Assembly: GCA_900319615.1 (NCBI GenBank)
Contig: ONPE01000071.1
Coordinates: 1-7,064 of the forward strand
DNA length: 7,064 nucleotides
Origin: an uncultured Eubacteriales bacterium
Lineage (GTDB): Bacteria > Bacillota > Clostridia > Oscillospirales > Acutalibacteraceae
Direction: 5' to 3'
Under the pieces are notes generated by a model. The model was not told where the DNA came from. It did no database searches and was given only the letters and a program-made list of their open reading frames with translations. Each line of letters begins with the position of its first letter. The first letter of the stretch is position 1. The position numbers and the translations under genes are program-made. Below are positions 1 to 6,400 of this stretch, piece after piece.

Positions 1-901
1 GGCTGTGCGTGATATCTACTTCCCGATAAGCAAGGGCGCTTCGACCTTCATCATCCCGAAGAACGAGTTCGCCGTTCCGACGGCTCTGTTCGGTACGCTC
101 AACCGCGAGAAGATCACCGCGCTGTGCTGGAGCGTAGCGGGCGTAGAGCTGCCCGCAAAGCTCGGGGCTTTTGCAGAGAGCAAGCCCGAGTATCTGAAGA
201 AGCTGTGCTTCTCAGGCTCCGTCATGCCCTGCAAGTATCTCAAGATATGGCAGGAGAATCTGCCCGACGTCCTGTATGTCAACCAGTACGGCCCCACAGA
301 GGCTACCGCCTCCTGTACCTACTATGTGGTGAAGGAGAAGGTGGAGGACGATACCGTGCTCCCCATCGGCAAGCCCTATGATAATTACAAGATCCTGCTG
401 CTCAACGACGACAACACCCCGACCGCCGACGGCGAGATCGGTCAGATATGCGTATGCGGCCCTATTCTCGCTCTCGGCTACTACGGCAATAAGGAGGTCA
501 CTGAGACGTCCTTCATCCAGAATCCGCTGAACGAGAATTACCGCGAGCTGCTGTATAAGACAGGCGACCTCGGCAGATGGGCAGAGGACGGCAACCTGAT
601 GTTCCACGGACGTATGGACAGGCAGATCAAGCACCTCGGCCACCGCATCGAGCTCGGCGAGATCGAAGAGACCGCCCGTAAGGTGGATGGCGTGAAGGAC
701 TGCTGCGCGCTGTATCACAAGGAAAAGGCGACGCTGTATCTGTTCTATACCGGCGAGGCGACAAGCAAGGATATCGTGCTGTATTTCAGGGCGAATATGC
801 CTGCCTTTATGGTTCCGAGAAAGCTGATAAACCTCGAAGCCATGCCTGCTCTGCCGAACGGCAAGACCGATATGCAGACGCTCAAGGGCTACTTTAAATG
901 A
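1..901 (+). CDS. Amino-acid-type AMP-forming adenylation enzyme (DltA/NRPS A-domain-like), 5' end outside window
   Basis: Only the C-terminal 299 codons are present; the frame is open to the left edge, so the GTG at 5 is an internal valine, not a start. Full-length relatives are about 500 residues. Core adenylation motifs are seen in order (numbering from the codon at 5): YGPTE (95-99, A5), a GEIGQ...GYYG stretch (143-161, A6), TGDLGRW (186-192, A7), GRMDRQIK followed by GHRIELGEIE (202-221, A8), and LPNGKTD (283-289, A10) with the catalytic Lys 287. No carrier domain is fused; the protein ends shortly after A10 and a free carrier gene follows. By family it should make an aminoacyl-AMP and load it on a phosphopantetheinyl carrier in the cytoplasm, as DltA does with D-alanine. 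The substrate cannot be assigned with confidence. The enzyme family is near certain; the DltA-like role is inferred from the downstream carrier, MBOAT and SGNH genes. Confidence 0.93.
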   Translation, partial: AVRDIYFPISKGASTFIIPKNEFAVPTALFGTLNREKITALCWSVAGVELPAKLGAFAESKPEYLKKLCFSGSVMPCKYLKIWQENLPDVLYVNQYGPTEATASCTYYVVKEKVEDDTVLPIGKPYDNYKILLLNDDNTPTADGEIGQICVCGPILALGYYGNKEVTETSFIQNPLNENYRELLYKTGDLGRWAEDGNLMFHGRMDRQIKHLGHRIELGEIEETARKVDGVKDCCALYHKEKATLYLFYTGEATSKDIVLYFRANMPAFMVPRKLINLEAMPALPNGKTDMQTLKGYFK

Positions 902-917
902 TACGTCAGCCCTATTT

Positions 918-1086
918 TTAAGGCGATACCGCACAATTCGCGGTGCACGCCTTGCTTGCCTATTATTCCGTCAGATCGCCCAAAAATCCTTGTCCATACG
1001 ACAGTATGCACGCGGATTATTTGTACACTCTGACGAAAAATCCGATTACGCAATCCGCACACCTGAATTATGCGGTATTGCCTTAA
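918..1086. repeat. 169-bp nested imperfect palindrome (candidate MITE/REP-type element or giant RNA hairpin)
   Basis: The outer arms 918-939 and 1065-1086 are inverted repeats matching at 20 of 22 positions and both end in TTAAGGC-type sequence. Further pairs are nested on the same axis near 1002: CGTCAGA 969-975 with TCTGACG 1029-1035, AATCC 985-989 with GGATT 1014-1018, and an apical CATAC 995-999 with GTATG 1004-1008 around a 4-base loop. The element fills most of the gap between the adenylase stop and the carrier gene. It contains no convincing gene; a 66-codon minus-strand open frame across it is a by-product of the symmetry. A related partial sequence lies at 6366-6399. It could be a non-autonomous mobile element or a structured RNA affecting transcript processing within the operon. 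Confidence 0.75.
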
Positions 1087-1148
1087 CATGATATTGCCCC
1101 CATAAGGGTATATATAAATAACAAATAATAATTCAAAGGAGAATAATC

Positions 1149-1376
1149 ATGAACGAATTAATGGAAATACTGCAGGAACTCAGACCCGACGTTGACTTTG
1201 AAAAAGAGACCGCGCTGATCACAGACGGCATCCTCGATTCTTTTGATATCGTCGCTCTCGTAGGCGAGCTCAACGACGCTTTCGATATCGAGATCAAGCC
1301 GAACAACCTGGTTCCCGAGAACTTCAACTCCGCCAAGGCTATGTGGGCGCTGATCGAGAAGCTCCAGGACGAATAA
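1149..1376 (+). CDS. Free-standing acyl/peptidyl carrier protein (DltC/ACP-like)
   Basis: This 75-residue acidic protein has the four-helix carrier signature DGILDSFDI (26-34). Ser31 is the predicted phosphopantetheine attachment site. The DSF sequence differs from the DSL typical of fatty-acid ACPs and recalls carriers for dedicated amino-acid loading such as DltC. The length is normal for a discrete carrier. The start is set by an AAAGGAG ribosome binding site at 1135-1141, seven bases upstream. It follows the adenylase by 247 bp, most of it the palindromic element, and precedes the PLP enzyme by 60 bp. The inferred role is to carry the activated amino acid from the upstream adenylase to the PLP enzyme and/or the MBOAT acyltransferase. 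The carrier identity is very likely; the particular cargo is unknown. Confidence 0.93.
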   Translation: MNELMEILQELRPDVDFEKETALITDGILDSFDIVALVGELNDAFDIEIKPNNLVPENFNSAKAMWALIEKLQDE

Positions 1377-1436
1377 TCTGCCTGCGCAAACGATCGTTGA
1401 TCTGACGTAAAATCTCCTGATTGGAGTGATACTATC

Positions 1437-2624
1437 ATGGATATCAATAAACTAAGGGAGCTCCTGCCCCGCGTAGGGACCCCCTCTTATATCTTTGACC
1501 TTGACGCGTTTGAAAAGCGCGCTCTGCTCGTCAAAAAATACTTTGGCGATGACATCGGGCTGTGCTTTTCGATAAAGGCTAACCCTTTCCTGCTCGGCAG
1601 GCTGCCGGAGTGCTTTGACAAGATCGAGGTATGCTCGCCCGGCGAGCTCACCGTATGCGAGCGCACCGGCGCTGATATGAGCACCGTGATCTTCTCGGGC
1701 GTGAACAAGGGCTATGCGGACGTTGAACGCGCAGCCGACGACAACGTCGGTACCTTCACCGCCGAGAGTCCGCTCCACCTCGAGCTCATCAACGACGCGG
1801 CTGTCCGCAGGGGCAGGGTGTTCGACCTGCTGCTGCGCGTCACCGACATCAAGGGCGGCAGCCAGTTCGGCATGAGCGAGGAGTGCACCCTCGATATCAT
1901 CAGCCGCCGCGATGAGTACAAAGGCGTGAATATCGTAGGTCTTCACTATTTCACCGGTACCGCCAAGCGCAAGGCTAAGCCTATCGAGAAGGAGTGCGAC
2001 TACCTGATGGAGCTCACCTCGAGGATAAAGGACGAGCTGGGCTTCACCGTGCAGCGTATCGAATACGGCACCGGTCTTGCGGTGGATTACTTCTCGGATA
2101 CCGCCGACGCGGAGGAAGAGGAGAGGCTCGCTTCGATATCTCCCAAGCTCAGGGAGCTTGCCGGAGTGGCGGAGCTCACCGTAGAGATGGGTCGCTTCTT
2201 CGCGGCTCCGTGCGGATATTATCTGACCAAGGTGGTCGACACAAAGACCAACTTCGACATCAACTACGCCATCGTGGACGGCGGTATGAATCAGGTGAAG
2301 TACAACGGTCAGCTGCAGGGTATGCAGATACCCGAGATCCTGCATATGGCGGACCGTGAGCTTTCGGGCGAGGAGAAGCCGTGGACTCTGTGCGGTTCTA
2401 TCTGCACCACAGCCGATATACTCGCGCGCAACGCGATGTTCACCGATCTGCGCGTCGGAGATATACTCGTCTTTTGCCGCACGGGAGCATACTCCTGCAT
2501 GGAGGGCATATCCACCTTCCTCAGCCGCGAGATGCCCGTGATCGCTGAGTACAGCGAAAAAGAAGGGCTGAGAGTGCTCAGAGAGATGCTGTACTCGGAT
2601 GTATTCAATACTCCGAACAGATAA
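1437..2624 (+). CDS. Fold-type III PLP-dependent decarboxylase-like enzyme (LysA/ODC/BtrK superfamily)
   Basis: The 395-residue length is normal for the family, with an N-terminal alanine-racemase-like barrel and a C-terminal beta domain. Visible motifs are FSIKANP with the PLP Schiff-base Lys47, GLHYFTGT with the PLP-stacking His170, a glycine loop EYGTGL (209-214) for the PLP phosphate, EMGRFF (250-255), CGSICTTADIL (319-329) with the interface Cys323, and GAY (350-352). In diaminopimelate and ornithine decarboxylases the CGSIC region reads CES or CDG, whose acidic residue contacts the distal amino group; here it is CTT. The HIGS stretch is FTGT. Annotation as lysA would therefore be misleading. 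The position between carrier and MBOAT suggests action on the carrier-bound or free amino acid of this pathway, as BtrK does on glutamyl-BtrI. Decarboxylation rather than racemisation is inferred. The start has a GGAGTGAT ribosome binding site at 1423-1430. Confidence 0.88.
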   Translation: MDINKLRELLPRVGTPSYIFDLDAFEKRALLVKKYFGDDIGLCFSIKANPFLLGRLPECFDKIEVCSPGELTVCERTGADMSTVIFSGVNKGYADVERAADDNVGTFTAESPLHLELINDAAVRRGRVFDLLLRVTDIKGGSQFGMSEECTLDIISRRDEYKGVNIVGLHYFTGTAKRKAKPIEKECDYLMELTSRIKDELGFTVQRIEYGTGLAVDYFSDTADAEEEERLASISPKLRELAGVAELTVEMGRFFAAPCGYYLTKVVDTKTNFDINYAIVDGGMNQVKYNGQLQGMQIPEILHMADRELSGEEKPWTLCGSICTTADILARNAMFTDLRVGDILVFCRTGAYSCMEGISTFLSREMPVIAEYSEKEGLRVLREMLYSDVFNTPNR

Positions 2625-2657
2625 TTTGTAAATATATTTGCATATCAAAGGTTTACT

Positions 2658-4289
2658 ATGACATATACATCACTTAACTTCCTGTTCTTTGTACTTGCCG
2701 TCGCGTTAGTATATTTCATCTTCCCGTGGAAGAAATACCGATGGACGATCCTGCTCGCAGCCAGCGCGATATTCTATTGCCTTGCGAGCTACAAGTACGC
2801 AGCGTTCATCCTGTTCACAGCCATCAGTACGCTGCTGTTCGGCATATGGATAGAGAAGGTGAACAACAACGGTAAGGCGCTTTTGAAGGAGCGCAAGGGC
2901 GACTGGGACCGCGAGCAAAAGAAGGCGTTCAAGAATCGCCTTAAGGTAAAGAAGCGCTGGATCATGGCGTTCTGTCTGATCCTCAACTTCGGTATCCTCG
3001 CGTTTTTGAAGTATTACAACTTCTTCGCAGGCTCGCTCAACGACATCCTCGGCTCGTTCGGCGTCAACTTCTCTGCTCCGACGCTCGAGCTCTTCCTGCC
3101 GCTGGGTATCTCGTTCTACACCTTCCAGAGCATGGGCTACATCGTGGACGTTTACCGCGAGAAGGTCCAGGCGCAGCGCAATCCGTTCAAGTTCCTGCTG
3201 TTCGTGTCGTTCTTCCCCCAGATCATCCAGGGACCGATCAGTATGTACGATCAGCTCGCTCATCAGCTTTATGAGCCGCATGACTTCGACTTCACGCGCT
3301 TCAAGCACGGCTGTCAGCTTATCCTATGGGGCTTCTTCAAGAAGCTGGTCATCGCCGACAGGGCGGTCATCGCCATCAACGCCGTGACCGAGACCTACGC
3401 CGGATACAATAAGTACTCCGGAACCACGCTGACCTTCATCGTCCTGCTGTATGCTTTCCAGCTGTACGCGGATTTCTCGGGCGGTATTGATATCTCCCGA
3501 GGCGTGGCGCAGATCTTAGGTATCGACATGATCGACAACTTCAAGCGTCCGTACTTCTCGAAGAGCATCAACGAGTACTGGAGACGCTGGCACATTTCGC
3601 TGGGCGCATGGATGAAGAACTACATCTTCAACCCGCTGGCGATATCCGCGCCCTTCCTCAACGCGAGCAAGAAGATGCGCGGCACGAGCTTCGGCAAGAC
3701 CAAGGCGGGCGCTCATATCGCAAAGGTGCTGCCCACGGCTTTCGCTTCGCTGATCGTCTTCCTTGTGGTCGGCGTATGGCACGGCGCAAGCTACAAGTAT
3801 GTAGCCTTCGGTCTGTGGAACGGCGTGATAATCATGCTCAGCACGCTTATGCAGCCGCTGTTTGACGGCGTTGTGGATAAGCTGCACATAAACCGCAAGA
3901 ACTGGCTGTTCTGCTTCTTCCAGATGTTCCGCACCTTCCTTGTCGTGCTGGTCGGATACGTCTTTGATGTTGCTCCGTCGTTCAAGCAGGGCATCATGAC
4001 CATCACCCGGTTCTTCACCGATCAGAGCTTCTCGCGCGGTCTGGCGGAGATACTCAAGCTGGGTCTGACATGGAAGGACTACGTCCTGCTGGCTTTATGC
4101 GTTGTCATCGTGCTGATCATCAGCATCATCCAGGAACGCCACAGCGATACCACCATGCGCGCGCTGCTGGATAAGAAGCCGTTCATCCTGCGATTCTTCC
4201 TGTACTTCTTCCTGGTGATGGCGGTCATCATCTTCGGTATCTACGGCTCAGGCTATGCTGCCGCCGACTTTGTATATATGCAATTCTGA
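2658..4289 (+). CDS. MBOAT-family membrane O-acyltransferase (DltB/AlgI-like)
   Basis: A 543-residue polytopic membrane protein of the usual family size. Hydrophobic segments start at the N-terminus (about 7-23, 30-45, 50-65) and recur to the C-terminus (about 475-492, 510-530). Signature motifs are FFPQIIQGPI (185-194), YADFSGG (270-276), the conserved EYWRRWHISLGAW (306-318) with His312, and VVGVWHG (370-376) with His375, the expected catalytic histidine of the membrane tunnel. A very basic, charged cytoplasmic loop lies at about 66-100. Family members move an acyl group from a cytoplasmic donor to a polymer outside the membrane: DltB takes D-alanine from DltC, AlgI acts in alginate acetylation. 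The adjacent carrier gene favours an acyl-carrier donor here. It starts 33 bp after the decarboxylase, with AAAGG at 2647-2651. The acceptor (teichoic acid, exopolysaccharide or other) is unknown. Confidence 0.95.
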   Translation: MTYTSLNFLFFVLAVALVYFIFPWKKYRWTILLAASAIFYCLASYKYAAFILFTAISTLLFGIWIEKVNNNGKALLKERKGDWDREQKKAFKNRLKVKKRWIMAFCLILNFGILAFLKYYNFFAGSLNDILGSFGVNFSAPTLELFLPLGISFYTFQSMGYIVDVYREKVQAQRNPFKFLLFVSFFPQIIQGPISMYDQLAHQLYEPHDFDFTRFKHGCQLILWGFFKKLVIADRAVIAINAVTETYAGYNKYSGTTLTFIVLLYAFQLYADFSGGIDISRGVAQILGIDMIDNFKRPYFSKSINEYWRRWHISLGAWMKNYIFNPLAISAPFLNASKKMRGTSFGKTKAGAHIAKVLPTAFASLIVFLVVGVWHGASYKYVAFGLWNGVIIMLSTLMQPLFDGVVDKLHINRKNWLFCFFQMFRTFLVVLVGYVFDVAPSFKQGIMTITRFFTDQSFSRGLAEILKLGLTWKDYVLLALCVVIVLIISIIQERHSDTTMRALLDKKPFILRFFLYFFLVMAVIIFGIYGSGYAAADFVYMQF

Positions 4290-4328
4290 TTTGCTTTTCA
4301 GCGTTGTATTTGTATTCCCTTAGTAATT

Positions 4329-4332
4329 GAGG
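4329..4332 (+). promoter_or_regulatory. Ribosome binding site deciding the SGNH gene start
   Basis: GAGG lies six bases upstream of the ATG at 4339 and overlaps the alternative in-frame TTG at 4327, so it supports the shorter 399-residue product. Confidence 0.5.
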
Positions 4333-4338
4333 CGAAAT

Positions 4339-5538
4339 ATGAAAAAGAAACTATATATCACGCGAACGATAAAGCTCATAGCTTTCGCGCTCGCGCTGTT
4401 ATCGGTGACTTATCTGCTGCAGGCGTATGTGCTCAAGCGCAACGACAACAACACCCTGCGCATGGATGGGTTCTATCTGGAGGATAAAAACTCGCTCGAT
4501 GTGGTGCTTATCGGCGCCAGCGACGTTTACGCGGGTTTTGCTTCTCCCTTGGCGTATGATAAGTACGGCTTCACAAGCTACCCTTACGCCACACAGAGCG
4601 CACCCCCGAATATTGTCCTGCCGCAGATCAAGGAAGTAATAAAATATCAGAATCCTCAGATGATCGTCGTGGAGATAAACGCTTTCCTCTATAAGGACTA
4701 TGAGCTGCCCACCGACGCGAGCAACCGTATGTTTGTGGACAACATCCCTTACGACGAGGTCAAGATGGAGTACATCGAGACCAACTACGCTCCCGACGAG
4801 CGGATCGAGTATTATCTGCCGCTCATCAAGTATCACGGCTCTTGGTCGGATTATCCGTGGAAGTTCAAGTACCTGATCACCGACCTGAGGATGCGCAAGA
4901 GAGGCTACTCGCTGTTCCGCGGCTACAAGACGGTCGCGAACCAGTTCAAGTCGCCCGTAGCTCCGCTTAACGGCAAGCTCGCCGACGACGACTCGAAAAA
5001 GCCCTTAGCGGTCGCGGGTCAGCGCTATCTGATCGAGCTGCTGGACTATCTGAAGGCGAACGATATCCATAACGTTGTGTTCACACGTTTTCCGCATATC
5101 GTGAGTCAGGACGCGTACTCTCGCTTCCAGCGCTGCAACACGGCAGGCGATATCATCAAGAGCTACGGCTATGACTTCATCAACCTCGAGCGCTACGGCG
5201 AGCAGGAGGGCTTTGAGGTGGATCACGACTACTACAACTGGGATCACCTCAATATCTACGGCTCCGAGAAGCTCACGCATTATTTCTCCAAGCTGCTGGT
5301 GAACAATTACGGAGTCATCGGCTCTGCGTCAAAGCTCAGTGAAGAGAATAAGGCGGGCTGGCAGGATTCTGTCGATCATTACTATATGATCTATCACTAC
5401 AGCGAGGCGATGATCAAACGCCGCCTCGAGCTCGGCAAGACCGGCAACGGCGGTACTACGGTGTCGGAGGACGAGAAGAGTATCGCGACTATCGAAAAGT
5501 ATAAAAAGAATCATCCGGATAAATTCGTGAATGATTAG
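4339..5538 (+). CDS. Membrane-anchored SGNH-hydrolase-like protein (DltD/AlgJ-type partner of the MBOAT)
   Basis: A 399-residue protein with a short basic N-terminus and one hydrophobic segment (about 9-31), giving a signal anchor with the rest outside the membrane. IGASDVYAG (58-66) resembles SGNH block I and puts the nucleophile at Ser61. NWDHLNIYG (300-308) resembles block V with His303. The residue three before that histidine is Asn300, not the usual Asp. After block V comes a hydrophilic, charged tail of roughly 75 residues with no recognised domain. The ATG at 4339 is preferred to an in-frame TTG at 4327: it sits six bases after GAGG (4329-4332), and the TTG would overlap that site. It starts 49 bp after the MBOAT gene. 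MBOAT/SGNH pairs are standard in D-alanylation and alginate acetylation, where the SGNH protein completes or supports acyl transfer. The fold is likely; the exact reaction is uncertain. Confidence 0.85.
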   Translation: MKKKLYITRTIKLIAFALALLSVTYLLQAYVLKRNDNNTLRMDGFYLEDKNSLDVVLIGASDVYAGFASPLAYDKYGFTSYPYATQSAPPNIVLPQIKEVIKYQNPQMIVVEINAFLYKDYELPTDASNRMFVDNIPYDEVKMEYIETNYAPDERIEYYLPLIKYHGSWSDYPWKFKYLITDLRMRKRGYSLFRGYKTVANQFKSPVAPLNGKLADDDSKKPLAVAGQRYLIELLDYLKANDIHNVVFTRFPHIVSQDAYSRFQRCNTAGDIIKSYGYDFINLERYGEQEGFEVDHDYYNWDHLNIYGSEKLTHYFSKLLVNNYGVIGSASKLSEENKAGWQDSVDHYYMIYHYSEAMIKRRLELGKTGNGGTTVSEDEKSIATIEKYKKNHPDKFVND

Positions 5539-5555
5539 TATCAGAGTATAAACAT

Positions 5556-5591
5556 AAAAGCCATCTGCCTGTGATAGGGCGGATGGCTTTT
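5556..5591. terminator. Strong intrinsic terminator, probably bidirectional
   Basis: A 14-bp stem pairs 5556-5569 with 5578-5591, with one G-T wobble, around an 8-base loop (5570-5577). The stem begins AAAA and ends TTTT. The plus strand continues with a T-rich stretch (CTTGTT), terminating the surface-modification cassette 17 bp after the SGNH stop. Read on the minus strand the hairpin is also followed by a T-rich run (TTTTATGTTT), so it can serve the convergent deaminase gene, which ends at 5670. Confidence 0.85.
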
Positions 5592-5669
5592 CTTGTTGCG
5601 ATATTCTTCTGAAAACGAATTAAAATATATGATTTGTAAATAGTATTAGGGATAGTTTGCAGGGGTGCA

Positions 5670-6155
5670 TTATTTATTGCGGCTGAAGTCGATGGTGATG
5701 GTCTCGCGCTGGAGCTTGAGCTGGGTCGTGCGTACTCCGGCGGATTCCAGCATCCTCTTGGAGGCGATGGTCTCGGGGGTATCGGCGTACTTGTCGTAGA
5801 GATAGACTATCTCTGAGATGCCGGACTGGATGATCGCCTTGGCGCACTCGTTGCAGGGGAAGAGGTCGACATACAGCCTTGCGCCCTCGAGCGATTTGCC
5901 GCTGGAGTTGAGGATAGCGTTGAGCTCGGCGTGCACAACATACTTGTACTTGGTGTCCTCTCCGACGCGCTCCCAGGGGAAGGTGTCATCGGAGCAGCCG
6001 TAGGGGAAGCCGTTGTAGCCGGTGCTGAGGATGCGCTTAGCCTTGTTGACGATGCAGGCGCCTACCTGAGTGTTGGGGTCCTTTGAGCGCTTTGCTGCCA
6101 AGAGCGCGACGCCCATGAAGTATTCGTCCCAGGATATGTAATCTTCTCTTTTCAT
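5670..6155 (-). CDS. dCMP/deoxycytidylate deaminase family protein (ComEB-like)
   Basis: A 161-residue zinc-dependent cytidine/deoxycytidylate deaminase, the usual length for the bacterial family. The zinc site is complete: HAE at 75-77 (His75 ligand, Glu77 proton shuttle) and PCNEC at 100-104 (Cys101 and Cys104 ligands). The N-terminal part (SWDEYFMGVALLAAKRS, then DPNTQVGACIV) and the GYNGFPYG segment (46-53) are characteristic of dCMP deaminases. The expected reaction is dCMP to dUMP in the cytoplasm, feeding dTMP synthesis. The start is well supported by AGGAGG at 6161-6166, five bases upstream, and by a promoter at 6196-6225. It is convergent with the surface cassette across the hairpin at 5556-5591 and is likely a single-gene transcript. 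A role in DNA uptake is not implied, despite the ComEB name for the Bacillus relative. Confidence 0.95.
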   Translation of the reverse strand: MKREDYISWDEYFMGVALLAAKRSKDPNTQVGACIVNKAKRILSTGYNGFPYGCSDDTFPWERVGEDTKYKYVVHAELNAILNSSGKSLEGARLYVDLFPCNECAKAIIQSGISEIVYLYDKYADTPETIASKRMLESAGVRTTQLKLQRETITIDFSRNK

Positions 6156-6195
6156 CTTGACCTCCTGATGGTATGTTTTTGATTGAACAAGAATA

Positions 6196-6225
6196 ATTAT
6201 ATTATAGGTTTGATTAATATGTCAT
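6196..6225 (-). promoter_or_regulatory. Candidate sigma-A promoter for the dCMP deaminase gene
   Basis: On the minus strand, ATGACA (6220-6225; one mismatch to TTGACA) lies 18 bp from a perfect TATAAT (6196-6201), about 40 bp upstream of the start codon. A second overlapping TATAAT occurs at 6201-6206 but has no well-spaced -35. The -35 overlaps the outer end of the repeat-like element that begins at 6221. Confidence 0.6.
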
Positions 6226-6326
6226 TGTGAGGGCTTTAGCCCGCGGCGATCCTACAAAGTAACTGCCGACGTTTCAGCATCAATCAGTGTGATCCCTGCG
6301 TTGCTTGAAAGCACCATCGTGATGAC
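6221..6326. repeat. 106-bp element with imperfect terminal inverted repeats (GTCAT...ATGAC)
   Basis: The segment starts GTCATTGTGAGGG and ends with the inverse GTCAT (6322-6326). Read inward, the arms (6221-6252 and 6291-6326) share GTCAT, a GCTTT block and a terminal GATC, with gaps between. The left arm holds a short hairpin, GGGCT/AGCCC (6231-6242). From memory, palindromic intergenic repeats beginning GTCATTGCGAG are common in many bacteria, and this resembles a diverged one. It lies in the noncoding gap between two minus-strand genes; no ORF is supported in it. Confidence 0.4.
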
Positions 6327-6365
6327 TGCAAAAACTTCTTTACATAGGTATTATTGCACGATTTA

Positions 6366-6399
6366 ATTACGATCCGCGCACCGGAACGATTCGGTATTG
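6366..6399 (+). repeat. Diverged partial copy of the right arm of the 918-1086 palindrome
   Basis: Aligned by eye to 1045-1080 in the same orientation, 29 of 34 aligned positions match with one 2-base gap: ATTACG, ATCCGC, CACC-GAA and CGGTATTG blocks occur in the same order. The rest of the element is not recognisable upstream. It lies immediately beyond the stop codon of the AbrB-type gene. Confidence 0.55.
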
Positions 6400-6400
6400 A

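Noticed and set aside
889..1089. 66-codon minus-strand open frame across the adenylase-carrier gap
   Set aside because: It lies over the long palindrome, has no plausible ribosome binding site and resembles no family; it is explained by the repeat symmetry. It is also not a DltX-type membrane peptide.
1083..1118. Possible internal promoter before the carrier gene (TTAACA ... TATATA/TATAAA)
   Set aside because: The only TTGACA-like hexamer sits 20-24 bp from the TATA-like hexamers, too far for a good sigma-A promoter. The AT-rich stretch alone is not enough.
1413..1426. CTCC/GGAG mini-hairpin covering the decarboxylase ribosome binding site
   Set aside because: A four-base stem is too weak and too common to claim translational control.
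1452..2648. Long (398-codon) minus-strand open frame opposite the decarboxylase
   Set aside because: It is an antisense shadow: the plus frame carries all PLP-enzyme motifs, while the minus translation has no recognisable domain.
6372..6386. Short TCCG/CGGA hairpin after the AbrB-type gene as a terminator
   Set aside because: It has only four base pairs and no adjacent T-run in the minus direction; better explained as part of the repeat arm.
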